Below, piece after piece: positions 35,989-44,359 of a stretch of 64,000 nt of DNA; within the stretch, counting starts at the first letter, position 1; each line of letters begins with the position of its first letter. Source of the stretch: Ruegeria_B marisflavi (GTDB lineage: Bacteria > Pseudomonadota > Alphaproteobacteria > Rhodobacterales > Rhodobacteraceae); the NCBI RefSeq assembly GCF_025673445.1, contig NZ_JAOVQN010000003.1:62001-126000 (forward strand), written 5' to 3'. The notes below the pieces were generated by a model. The model saw only the letters and a program-made list of their open reading frames with translations, did no database searches and was not told the origin of the DNA. Made by a program: the position numbers and the translations under genes.

Positions 35989-36726
35989 ATGCATGTGATC
36001 GCCTGCTACAGCAACAAGGGCGGTGTCGGCAAAACGGCGACATCGGTGAACCTGGCCCATGCCATCGCGCATTCCGGGCGGCAGGTGCTGCTGTGCGATC
36101 TCGATCCGCAGGGGGCATCGAGTTACTATTTTCGCGTCAAGCCGTCGAAAAGGTTGAGCGAGACGCGGTTTTTCGAGGGTTCCGACCGCTTTGCCGATGC
36201 GATCCGCGCAAGCGATTTCGATGGGCTCGACATCTTGCCCGCCAACCGGAGTTTTCGTGATTTCGACCGTTTCCTGAGTCGCATCCGCAGCAAGCGCTCG
36301 CGCCTGTCCAGGGCACTGGTGGCCGGTGGCGCCGAATACGATGTCGTGGTGCTCGACTGCCCGCCGAACTTTTCCCTGCTCTCCGAGAACGTGTTTCGTG
36401 CCGCCGACCGAATTGTGGTGCCGGTTCCGCCCAGCACGCTGAGCGAGCGGACGTTCGAGCAGCTGGTCGAATTCTTCAAGGATCAGGGGTTGCCGCGCCG
36501 CAAGATTTCGGCGTTCTTCTCGATGGTTGAGGGGCGCAAGTCCTTGCATCGCGACACCATGGCCCGAATGCGCGCGGCGTATCCCAAGCGGTTTCTCGCC
36601 GCCAGCATTCCCTATTCTGCGGATGTGGAACGCATGGGGTTGCGGCGGGCACCGGTTGCCGAATATGCCCCCCGCAGCAAGGCCGCCGCCTGTTACGCCG
36701 ACCTGTTCGGGGAACTGGCGCTCTGA
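35989..36726 (+). CDS. ParA-family (MinD/ParA) ATPase paired with the CHAD protein
   Basis: 245 residues. Deviant Walker A YSNKGGVGKTATSVNLAHAI with the signature Lys at position 10 and catalytic Lys15; Walker A' LLCDLDPQGASSYYF; Walker B VVVLDCPPNFSLLSENV. Such ATPases form ATP-dependent dimers that bind DNA or membrane and position plasmids, chromosomes or protein/polymer assemblies. There is no ParB gene or parS-like array here; the only partner is the CHAD gene three bases upstream. Positioning of polyphosphate granules is the simplest reading, but it is an inference. Two bases separate its stop from the convergent histidine kinase stop. Confidence 0.9.
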   Translation: MHVIACYSNKGGVGKTATSVNLAHAIAHSGRQVLLCDLDPQGASSYYFRVKPSKRLSETRFFEGSDRFADAIRASDFDGLDILPANRSFRDFDRFLSRIRSKRSRLSRALVAGGAEYDVVVLDCPPNFSLLSENVFRAADRIVVPVPPSTLSERTFEQLVEFFKDQGLPRRKISAFFSMVEGRKSLHRDTMARMRAAYPKRFLAASIPYSADVERMGLRRAPVAEYAPRSKAAACYADLFGELAL

Positions 36727-36728
36727 CC

Positions 36729-38096
36729 TCAGGGTCTTGGCAGAACCAGCCGGGCCTCCAGCCCCGGTTTTGCATTGCGCGCCTCGAACACCCCGCCTTG
36801 CATCCGTGCAATGGCCGCCGCCAACGCCAGACCCAGGCCCGAGTTGCCCCCCGTACGTGCCGGGTCGAGCGTGACAAAAGGCTGCGCCAGCCGCTCCAGA
36901 TCGGCCTCGGGCACGCCCGGGCCGTGATCGCGCACCGACAGGATCACCACGTCCTCGGCGGCGGTGATGTGCAACTCCACCTCGGTGCCGCCCGGCGCAT
37001 AGCGCAGGGCATTGTCGAGCAGGTTGGACAGCGCCTGTGCCAGCAAGGCGCGGTGACCCGGCAGGATGGCCGGGTCCGTCTCTACCGTGAGTGTGACGCC
37101 GTTCTCTTGCGCCAGCGGTTCATAGAATTCAGCCACGTCTCGGGCCAGCGCCGCCAGATCCACCGGTTCGAACTCTTCCCGGCCCAGCCCCGCCTCGGCA
37201 CGCGAGATTTCGGTTAGCTGTGAAAACACCCGGAGCAGGTGGTCGACCTCGGCCAGCGCGCGGGCGGCGTCCGCATCCCGCTCTGCGTCGCCCCGGCTGG
37301 GGTTGGTCAGGGCCTCGACCTTTTGGCGCAGGCGCGACAAGGGCGAGCGCAGATCATGCGCGATCGAGTTCGACGTAGTTCGAAGATGGCCGACCAGTTC
37401 TTCGATCCGGTCCAGCATCTCGTTCAGGGTACCGGACATGCGGTCGAACTCATCCCCGGTGCCGCGCAAGGGGATCCGGCGTGTCAGGTCGCCCGAAACG
37501 ATTTCTGTTGCGGTGCGCGAGATGTCCTTGAGCCGCGAAAACACCAGCCGGGTCAGAAACCAGCCGGTCAGCAGGCTGAGCGCCAGCGCGGCCAGCAAGG
37601 CCAGCCCGACAGAGCGCAACAACACGCGGTCAAACTGTCGTCGGGCCGACGCATCGCGTCCGACGAGCAGCCGCTCGCCACCCGGCAGCCGGATCGAGGC
37701 CGCCGATACCGGTACGTTCTCGCGGGATTCGGTACGGATCAGGTCCAGTTCGACCCAACCGCTGCCCGGTTCCACATCCGGGGGCCAGCGCACGAGGTTG
37801 CCGGCAAGCACGGTTCCGAACGGCCCGGTCAACAGGTAAAGCGCGTCGCGCTCTGCGGCGTCCTGGGTGCGGCGTTCGATGGCCTCGGTCAGGCCGAATA
37901 GGCCGCGCCGCTGGTATTCATCCGACAGTCCGGCCAGTTCTGCCGTCACCACCGAGCGCGTCTCGCCCGCGATGGTGCGGTTTGCGGTGACATAGACCAG
38001 CACCAGTACGGCCGCAGTCAGAAGCGTGCTCAAGACCATGCTGAGTAGCACCAGCCGGGTTCTGGCATTTCTAAGGGTAACCAGAGGCTTATCCAT
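36729..38096 (-). CDS. Sensor histidine kinase (EnvZ/HAMP type)
   Basis: 455 residues: membrane helix 1 at ~15-38, a periplasmic sensor domain to ~158, helix 2 at ~160-182, HAMP ~185-238, HisKA with phospho-accepting His247 in NSIAHDLRSPLSRLRQ, and HATPase_c with N box LLDNALRYAP, G1 DHGPGVPEADLERL and G2 NSGLGLALAAAI. It overlaps the response regulator by eight bases and is its cognate partner. The periplasmic domain is not recognised, so the signal is unknown; the DegP gene upstream suggests envelope stress. Confidence 0.92.
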   Translation of the reverse strand: MDKPLVTLRNARTRLVLLSMVLSTLLTAAVLVLVYVTANRTIAGETRSVVTAELAGLSDEYQRRGLFGLTEAIERRTQDAAERDALYLLTGPFGTVLAGNLVRWPPDVEPGSGWVELDLIRTESRENVPVSAASIRLPGGERLLVGRDASARRQFDRVLLRSVGLALLAALALSLLTGWFLTRLVFSRLKDISRTATEIVSGDLTRRIPLRGTGDEFDRMSGTLNEMLDRIEELVGHLRTTSNSIAHDLRSPLSRLRQKVEALTNPSRGDAERDADAARALAEVDHLLRVFSQLTEISRAEAGLGREEFEPVDLAALARDVAEFYEPLAQENGVTLTVETDPAILPGHRALLAQALSNLLDNALRYAPGGTEVELHITAAEDVVILSVRDHGPGVPEADLERLAQPFVTLDPARTGGNSGLGLALAAAIARMQGGVFEARNAKPGLEARLVLPRP

Positions 38097-38769
38097 CAGA
38101 GATCATGTAGCCCGCGCCGCGAACGGTCTCGATCAGCGGGGTTTCCGAACCCTCGTCGATCTGCCGCCGGAGTTTCGAGATATGGACATCCACGATGTTG
38201 GTATTGGGATCGAAATGATAGTCCCAGACCCCTTCGAGCAGCATGGTCCGGGTCACCACGCGGTTCTTGCGGCGCAGAAAGAATTCCAGGATCTGGAATT
38301 CGCGCGGGGTCAGGGTGATGTCGCGACCGCCGCGCGTTACCCTGCGGCGCAGCAGGTCCATTTCCAGATCCCGGCAGGAAAGCGTCGCAGCCTCCTGCGT
38401 GTCCTTGGGGCGTCTCAACAGGGCTTCGATACGGGCCAGAAGTTCCTGAAAGGAAAAGGGTTTAACCAGATAGTCGTCTGCACCCGCGCGCAACCCCTTG
38501 ACGCGTTCATCGACGGCGCTCATCGCGGTCAGCATGATGACGGGGGTTTTCAACCCGGCGGCTCGGATCGATTTGATCAGCGACAGGCCATCCAGCCCCG
38601 GCAGCATCCGGTCCAACACCACCGCGTCAAACCCGCCATCGGTCGCATGAAACAACCCCTCGCGCCCGTCGGCGGCGCTCTCCACAGCAAAGCCTTCTTC
38701 GGTGAAGCCCTTGACCAGGAACTCACGGGTCTCGTCATCGTCTTCGACGATCAGAACACGTCGGCTCAT
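38089..38769 (-). CDS. OmpR/PhoB-family response regulator
   Basis: 226 residues. Receiver domain with acidic pocket VEDDDE (residues 9-13) and phospho-acceptor Asp53 in VVLDRMLPGLDGL, Thr/Lys switch at IMLTAMS and DDYLVKPFSF. C-terminal winged-helix DNA-binding domain: LTPREFQILEFFLRRKNRVVTRTMLLEGVW and the terminal TVRGAGYMI. ATG 38769 chosen; upstream in-frame codons are non-conserved. The 3' end overlaps the kinase gene. It starts 177 bases after the degP stop. Confidence 0.95.
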   Translation of the reverse strand: MSRRVLIVEDDDETREFLVKGFTEEGFAVESAADGREGLFHATDGGFDAVVLDRMLPGLDGLSLIKSIRAAGLKTPVIMLTAMSAVDERVKGLRAGADDYLVKPFSFQELLARIEALLRRPKDTQEAATLSCRDLEMDLLRRRVTRGGRDITLTPREFQILEFFLRRKNRVVTRTMLLEGVWDYHFDPNTNIVDVHISKLRRQIDEGSETPLIETVRGAGYMISDG

Positions 38770-38821
38770 GTAAAATCCGGTCCTTGTTTTTATCAGGATA
38801 TATCCAAGACAATCCACAAAT

Positions 38822-38860
38822 GCACGCGCCGGGCGCGGATGGGGTCGCGCCCGGCGTGCC
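38822..38860 (-). terminator. GC-rich hairpin between degP and the response regulator
   Basis: GCCGGGCGC and GCGCCCGGC form a 9-bp stem around a 10-base loop, extendable with flanking GCAC/GTGC and a 2-base bulge. No T run follows on the minus strand, so it may be a pause or partial terminator after degP rather than a full stop; regulator and kinase could still be read from degP. Confidence 0.4.
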
Positions 38861-38946
38861 CGGGTCAGGCATGAGGTGCCCGGGCGGTGCACTGCGGCCG
38901 CGCCAACAAGTGTCTTGAGTGGTGGCGGCGCGGCAGCAGCGGGGGA

Positions 38947-40383
38947 TCAGGCCAGTCGCACGGCAACAAACAACCGGTTGCCGTCGCGGTTTATCAGAAC
39001 TAGCGCCGGGTCGGTCTTTTCCTTGCCTAGTGCGGCCTTGAGCGCGGCCGGGCTGTCGGTATCGGTTCCGCCCACCCGCTGGATCACGTCACCCCGGCGC
39101 AATCCCGCCTGGGCTGCGGGGCCATTGGGGTCGATATCGGTGACAAGAACGCCGCTGACATCGCTGCCAACCCCGGCCTGTGCCCGCATGCCGTCGGTCA
39201 GCGGCGCTACGGTCAGGCCCAAGGCCGGTGTCTCGGCCGGATCGGGGGGGGCAACCCCGCTGGCCGAGGCCGATTGCTGGTGCTGGCCGATGGTCACGGT
39301 CACATCCTGTGCCTTGCCGTCGCGGATGACCCGGACATTGGCGCTGGAGCCAGCCTTGGTGGCGCCGACCAGACGCGGCAGGTCAGAGCTTGATTTCACG
39401 GCCTTTCCTTCGAAGGCCACGATCACGTCGCCCGGGTTCAGGTTGCCGTCAGCGGGGCTGTCCGGGACAACGTCCGACACCAGAGCCCCGTTCGGGCTGT
39501 CCAGCCCCATCGCCGCGGCGATATCGGCGCCCACGTTCTGGATCGACACGCCCAGCCAGCCACGGTCAACCTGGCCGTCCTCGCGCAGATCGTCGATCAC
39601 ATGCTCGACGATGTTCGAGGTGACGGCAAAACCCAGGCCCACCGAGCCGCCCGTCGGCGAATAGATGGCCGAGTTCACGCCCACGACCTCGCCCTCCATG
39701 TTGAACAGCGGCCCGCCCGAGTTGCCTTTGTTGATGGCGGCATCGGTCTGGATGAATTCGGCATACGGCCCGTCCGAGATGTTGCGCCCCTTGGCCGAGA
39801 CGATGCCGGTAGTGACGGTGGAGCTCAGCCCAAAGGGGTTGCCGACGGCCACCACATCCTCGCCCACGCGGATGGCGTCGCTGTCGCCAAGGGTCACGGC
39901 AGGCAGGTCCACACCAGCCTGAATGCGAAGCAGCGCCAGGTCGGTCAGCGGATCGGTACCAACCACTTCGGCGGTGAACTCGCGATCGTCGCTGAGCCGG
40001 ACGGTCACCTTGTCTGCGCCTTCGACCACGTGGTTATTGGTGACGATATAGCCCTCGGCGTCGAGGATGAAGCCAGACCCCAAGCCCTGTCGCGGGCCGC
40101 TCTGCGGCGGTTGCATTCCGCCAGGTCCGCCGAACTGGTGGAAGAACTCTTCAAACGGTGTGCCTTCGAACGGGTTGTGTTGGCCGTTCATCTGCTGTGG
40201 CCTAGCCTCTTCCGAGGCCAGCACGGTAACCACCGCGGGCGAGACGCGCTCGACCAGATCGGCCAGCGCCTCGTCAGCCAGGCCGGGCAAGGCGGTCGAG
40301 CCCAACAGCAGCGCGCCCAGGACAGGGGCGGCGGCCCAGTTCGGCAGGGAAGGGTTCAGTTTACGGGACATGCGAATGCTCAT
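38947..40383 (-). CDS. degP: Periplasmic Do-family serine protease DegP/HtrA
   Basis: 478 residues. Degrades or refolds misfolded envelope proteins. Signal peptide in the first ~36 residues; trypsin-like domain with His118 (VTNNHVV), Asp148 (LTDLALL) and Ser222 (KGNSGGPLF), all intact; two PDZ domains (about 255-365 and 388-478). The Q/P-rich LA loop (RPQQMNGQHNPFEGTPFEEFFHQFG) is of DegP/DegQ type. ATG 40383, with an ATG four codons on as alternative. Located directly upstream of an OmpR-EnvZ pair on the same strand, a setting often seen for this protease in alphaproteobacteria. Confidence 0.95.
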   Translation of the reverse strand: MSIRMSRKLNPSLPNWAAAPVLGALLLGSTALPGLADEALADLVERVSPAVVTVLASEEARPQQMNGQHNPFEGTPFEEFFHQFGGPGGMQPPQSGPRQGLGSGFILDAEGYIVTNNHVVEGADKVTVRLSDDREFTAEVVGTDPLTDLALLRIQAGVDLPAVTLGDSDAIRVGEDVVAVGNPFGLSSTVTTGIVSAKGRNISDGPYAEFIQTDAAINKGNSGGPLFNMEGEVVGVNSAIYSPTGGSVGLGFAVTSNIVEHVIDDLREDGQVDRGWLGVSIQNVGADIAAAMGLDSPNGALVSDVVPDSPADGNLNPGDVIVAFEGKAVKSSSDLPRLVGATKAGSSANVRVIRDGKAQDVTVTIGQHQQSASASGVAPPDPAETPALGLTVAPLTDGMRAQAGVGSDVSGVLVTDIDPNGPAAQAGLRRGDVIQRVGGTDTDSPAALKAALGKEKTDPALVLINRDGNRLFVAVRLA

Positions 40384-40487
40384 CTTGTTCTCCTGTCAGT
40401 GTCCCGGTTGGCCGGGGTCTGACAAAAGGAATAAGCCGGCAATCTGATCCTTTGCTGATCCTCGGATTAAAATTCGTTAATCCGGCT

Positions 40488-41861
40488 TCATTTGCCAGGC
40501 GGGGTCGCGCCGATATCCCAGAAGAGCCCCGCCATGACCTGTGCGGCCTGCCGCATCGTCGGGGCAAGGACATGTTCGTCGGGCGCGTGCTGGTTGCAGC
40601 CCGCATAGGAATGCGGCACCCAGATCGTGGGCAGGCCCAGGATGTCCGAGAAGCACTCGTTGGGCAGCGAGCCGCCGAGATTTGGCAACACATGCGGGGC
40701 GGTGCCCACGGTTTCCGTGACCGAGGCGATGGCGAACCGGGCCCAGGGATGGCTTGGGTCAAGCCGGGTGGCGGTGAACGGCAACTCGTCGCTGTCGACG
40801 ATCTCGACCATGGGGAACCCGTGTCGGTCCAGATGCGCGCGCAGGGCGGGCAGGATGGCCTTGGGCCGGGTGCCGACCACGAACCGCAGCTGGCAGGTGG
40901 CGCGGGCCTCGCCGGCGATGGCATTCACCGGGGCCTCGGGCACGCCGGCGGTCATGGCGAGGATGGCGAAGGAATTCCAGCCATAGACGCGCTCGGCCGC
41001 ACTCAGCCCCGGTTCGCCCCAGTCGGGGTCGGCGCCAGCGGGCTCGGGCAGGGCGGCCAGCACCGCGCGGATATCGTCGGTCAGGCTGTCGGGCCGCCAT
41101 TCCGGTACCCGGATCGCGCCGCGCGCATCGGTGATGCAGGCCAGCGCCTGCGCCAGGATCATCGCCGGATCGGCCAGCAGGCCGCCCCAGTTGCCGGAAT
41201 GATGGGCGCCGGGGCGCAGCCGCACCCGCAGGTCAAAGTTCAGCGCGCCGCGCGCGCCCATGAAGATCGTCGGGTGTTCCGGGTCCAGCCGTGGCCCGTC
41301 GGACGCGATCAGCACATCCGCTCGCAATGCCTCTGACTGGGCCTGGCACAGATCGGCCAACCCGGGCGAGCCGATTTCCTCTCCCATCTCGATCAGCAGT
41401 TTCAGGTTGAAGCCCAACCGTCCCCGTTCGGCCAGTACGGCGCGCAGCGCGGTCAGGTTGACCAGATGCTGCCCCTTGTTGTCGGCGCTGCCCCGGCCAT
41501 AAAACCGGTCACCCTGCTGGGTCAGGCGAAACGGATGCAACCCCTCGGCCCAGGCATCGGTCTGGGCGCGGGTGACATCGCCGTGGCCATAGCTGAGGAC
41601 CGTCGGCAAGCCCGGCGCTTCGACCCGTTCGGCCAGCAGAAACGGCGCGCCATTGGGGGCGGGGTTGGGCAAAAGGCGCGCGGTCATGCCAAGTGCGACC
41701 AGATGCGGTGCCAGCGCTTCGGTCAGATAGGCGCTCAGCGCGTCGCCACGCCCTGACACCTGGCTCTCGGTTTCCTGCGCCACCAGATCCGCCAGATCCC
41801 GCCAGAACTGGCCGCTGTCAAAACCCTGTTCCGCCCGTGCAATCGCCTGTTGCCTGCTCAT
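40488..41861 (-). CDS. M20-family dipeptidase/aminoacyl hydrolase
   Basis: 457 residues, two-zinc peptidase of the CNDP/ArgE-DapE group. Metal-site blocks: VLSYGHGDVTRAQTDAW (His/Asp), FYGRGSADNKGQHLVNL (bridging Asp), IEMGEEIGSPGLADLC (catalytic Glu-Glu), IASDGPRLDPEHP, and the last ligand in NQHAPDEHVLAPTM. It is the downstream gene of a run with a G3E GTPase (9 bases away) and an amidohydrolase. Long M20 proteins like this often cleave dipeptides with unusual or D residues; the actual substrate is unknown. Confidence 0.9.
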   Translation of the reverse strand: MSRQQAIARAEQGFDSGQFWRDLADLVAQETESQVSGRGDALSAYLTEALAPHLVALGMTARLLPNPAPNGAPFLLAERVEAPGLPTVLSYGHGDVTRAQTDAWAEGLHPFRLTQQGDRFYGRGSADNKGQHLVNLTALRAVLAERGRLGFNLKLLIEMGEEIGSPGLADLCQAQSEALRADVLIASDGPRLDPEHPTIFMGARGALNFDLRVRLRPGAHHSGNWGGLLADPAMILAQALACITDARGAIRVPEWRPDSLTDDIRAVLAALPEPAGADPDWGEPGLSAAERVYGWNSFAILAMTAGVPEAPVNAIAGEARATCQLRFVVGTRPKAILPALRAHLDRHGFPMVEIVDSDELPFTATRLDPSHPWARFAIASVTETVGTAPHVLPNLGGSLPNECFSDILGLPTIWVPHSYAGCNQHAPDEHVLAPTMRQAAQVMAGLFWDIGATPPGK

Positions 41862-41870
41862 GTCACGCCC

Positions 41871-42731
41871 CTAGCTGTTCCACCACGCCTCGATCTCTTC
41901 CGGTGTGATCCGGCCTGCAAGGCCCAGCGCGACCAGCCCGGCGGTCCCGGTCTGCGACGGGCGCAGATCGGCATGGGCGCCAACCACATGGACTTCGGTC
42001 ATGCCATCGGGTCCGGGGATAAAGCCTTTCAGCCGGTAAATCGCTGCCGGGCGTGTGGAGAGCTTGTCGCGCAGGGCGTCCCGCGTCATAGGCCACGGCG
42101 CGGCGCAGGACCAGCCGGTATAGGCAGGATGCGGCACGCTGGCGACCGATCCCGGGCGCGGCATCACATCAAAGAGCAGCGGTGCCAGCGCGCTGTCCCG
42201 GGGCAGGGGCACAGGCTCGGCAATCCCAGCCCCGGCCAGCGCCTGCGTCAGTTCGGCATCGGGGGCCTGCGTCTTGGTCAGTAACAGCAGGTCCGCCACC
42301 CGCATCTGCTGCGCCACCTGCGGCGCGATCAGCGGTTCGGCCAGAAGCGTTGCGGCGTTCAGCCCGTCGACCAGCGTGATGATACCGGCATAGCTCAGGT
42401 CCGGCTCGGCCTTGGCGGCATTGGCGATGGCTGCCGGGTCAGCGATGCCGCTTGCCTCGATCACCAGGTGATCGGGGCGCGGGTTGCGGTCCAGCGCATC
42501 GCCCAGCGCCAGGAACAGGTCCGCCCCCATGGTGCAGCAGACGCAGCCATTGGTCAGTGCGATGGTATCCTCGCCCATCGCGGCGATCAGGCCCGCGTCG
42601 ATATTGATGGCGCCGAAATCGTTGACCATCACCAACAGGCGCAGCCCGTGATCCTCGGCCAGCAGGCGGTTGATCAGCGTGGTCTTGCCCGCGCCCAGAT
42701 AACCGGAGATGACGGTGAGCGGCAGGCGCAT
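41871..42731 (-). CDS. G3E-family (CobW/YjiA/ZNG1-like) metal-chaperone GTPase
   Basis: 286 residues. Walker A GYLGAGKTTL at ~10-19, metal-binding NGCVCCTMG with Cys63, Cys65 and Cys66, Walker B-like VIEASGIADPA, and a guanine-specificity motif of the LLLTKTQAPD type. C-terminal CobW_C-like part with RLKGFIPGPDG and the terminal AGRITPEEIEAWW. G3E GTPases insert or deliver Zn, Ni or cobalt to client enzymes. The start overlaps the amidohydrolase stop by one base (TGATG) and the M20 dipeptidase gene follows nine bases after its stop, so its clients may be these two neighbours. Confidence 0.88.
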   Translation of the reverse strand: MRLPLTVISGYLGAGKTTLINRLLAEDHGLRLLVMVNDFGAINIDAGLIAAMGEDTIALTNGCVCCTMGADLFLALGDALDRNPRPDHLVIEASGIADPAAIANAAKAEPDLSYAGIITLVDGLNAATLLAEPLIAPQVAQQMRVADLLLLTKTQAPDAELTQALAGAGIAEPVPLPRDSALAPLLFDVMPRPGSVASVPHPAYTGWSCAAPWPMTRDALRDKLSTRPAAIYRLKGFIPGPDGMTEVHVVGAHADLRPSQTGTAGLVALGLAGRITPEEIEAWWNS

Positions 42732-44359
42732 CAGATCAGGTTCACCCGGCCACCAGACACGGTGCCCAGCACCGGCACATCTTTCAGTGCCATCGGATCG
42801 ACCTCGGTCGGATCCGCGCCCAGCACGGCGAAATCGGCGATCTTGCCGGTTTCGATAGAGCCGATCTCGGCATCGAGTTTCAGCGTATAGGCCGCGCCAA
42901 GGGTGATCGCGTAAAGCGCCTCGTCCACCGTGATCTGTTGCTCCGCGCCCAACGTCCGGCCCGACATGGTCTGGCGGTTGACCGCGCACCAGGCGGTAAA
43001 GAGCGGCCCCATCGAGGTCACCGGCGCATCGGAATGGATCGCCAGATGCACGCCCGCATCCAGTGCCGAGCGGGCGGCGTCCATGCGGGTGGCGCGGTCC
43101 TCGCCAATGGTGAGCGCGGCGTGCTGGTCGCCAAAGAACCAGATGTGGTTCGAGAAGATGTTGGTGCATACGCCCATTTCCGCACAGCGGCGGAATTGAT
43201 CCGGCCCCATCATCTGGCAATGCTGCAAGACATGGCGCGATCCGGGCCAGGGATGGGCGCGGCCTGCGGCCTCGAGCGCGTCGAGCGTGATCGAAGATGC
43301 CTCGTCGCCGTTCACATGGATATGCATCTGCACGCCGTTTTCCTGCATTGCAGCGCAAAGTTCGTGGATTAGGTCGGGCGGCGTGTTCCAGATCCCGTTG
43401 GGCTGGCCGCCGACATAGCCCGGCCATTTCACGCGCGCGGTCCAGCCCTGGATCGACCCGTCGGTCATCAGTTTGACCGCGCCCAGACGCAGCTTGTCAG
43501 TGGATTTCTTGCGAAGCGCCAATGCGCGCTTGGCGATATCCCGCGGTGCGGCTCCCATTGCACCCAGCACCGGCACGATGCGCAGAGCAAAGCCCGGGTC
43601 CGAAGTGACGGCCAGCAGCGCGCCGAGGTCTTCGTCCTGCATCTCCGAGAACAGGTCCGTCACTGTCGTCACGCCTGCATGTTTGCAGACATCCGCATAG
43701 GCGCGGATGGCGCTCTCCTTTTGCGACAGGCCGCGAAAATCGACGCCGGTGCGCCGCATCACTGGGAACATGGCGGCCATTTCCTGCAACTCACCGGTGG
43801 GTTCGCCGTCTGCTCCCTTGACGACACCTTCGACATTGGTATCGCGACCGTACCCCGCCATCTCCAGCGCCAGGCTGTTGGCGCAGAGCAGGTGAAAGTT
43901 CGAGAACATCACGACAACCGGCCGGTCAGAGGCGATCTGGTCCAAGTGATGCCGGTTCAGCCGTTCGGTGGGAAGAAAGATCGGATCGAAGCCCCAGGCG
44001 ATCAGCGGCTGGCCTTCGGGCAGGGTCGCGCTGTATTCCCGAAGGCGGGCGACAACGGCGCCGATATCGGTCATGCCTTTGTGCATGCGGCCTTGAGGGT
44101 CGATCCGGTCGTGATAACCGGCATAGGCAAACTCCCACATTGCCCCGGCCATCATATGAGCATGTCCTTCGACCAGGCCGGGCATCAGCACCGCATGCGC
44201 CAGGCTGTCGTCACGCGTCACCGGCCCCCACGCATCGGCGCAATTGGCCGCGCCGACGGCCAGTATCTTGCCGTCGCGCACCGCCACATGGGTGGCGGTC
44301 GGACTGCTTGGATCCATGGTAATGATCTTCTTTGCGGCAAAGACGGTGATACCTGACAT
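42731..44359 (-). CDS. Amidohydrolase family 3 (YtcJ/N-substituted formamide deformylase-like)
   Basis: 542 residues with the split beta-sandwich/TIM-barrel layout of amidohydrolase_3. Metal-site motifs: LMPGLVEGHAHMMAGAM, MHIHVNGDEASSITLDAL, VLQHCQMMGPDQF, AIHSDAPVTSMGPLFTAW; the C-terminal sandwich ends in ETGKIADFAVLGADPTEVDP. Such enzymes hydrolyse amide or formamide bonds with one or two metals; substrate unknown. ATG 44359. First gene of the three-gene unit with the G3E GTPase and M20 dipeptidase; its promoter should lie in the long gap upstream. Confidence 0.88.
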   Translation of the reverse strand: MSGITVFAAKKIITMDPSSPTATHVAVRDGKILAVGAANCADAWGPVTRDDSLAHAVLMPGLVEGHAHMMAGAMWEFAYAGYHDRIDPQGRMHKGMTDIGAVVARLREYSATLPEGQPLIAWGFDPIFLPTERLNRHHLDQIASDRPVVVMFSNFHLLCANSLALEMAGYGRDTNVEGVVKGADGEPTGELQEMAAMFPVMRRTGVDFRGLSQKESAIRAYADVCKHAGVTTVTDLFSEMQDEDLGALLAVTSDPGFALRIVPVLGAMGAAPRDIAKRALALRKKSTDKLRLGAVKLMTDGSIQGWTARVKWPGYVGGQPNGIWNTPPDLIHELCAAMQENGVQMHIHVNGDEASSITLDALEAAGRAHPWPGSRHVLQHCQMMGPDQFRRCAEMGVCTNIFSNHIWFFGDQHAALTIGEDRATRMDAARSALDAGVHLAIHSDAPVTSMGPLFTAWCAVNRQTMSGRTLGAEQQITVDEALYAITLGAAYTLKLDAEIGSIETGKIADFAVLGADPTEVDPMALKDVPVLGTVSGGRVNLI

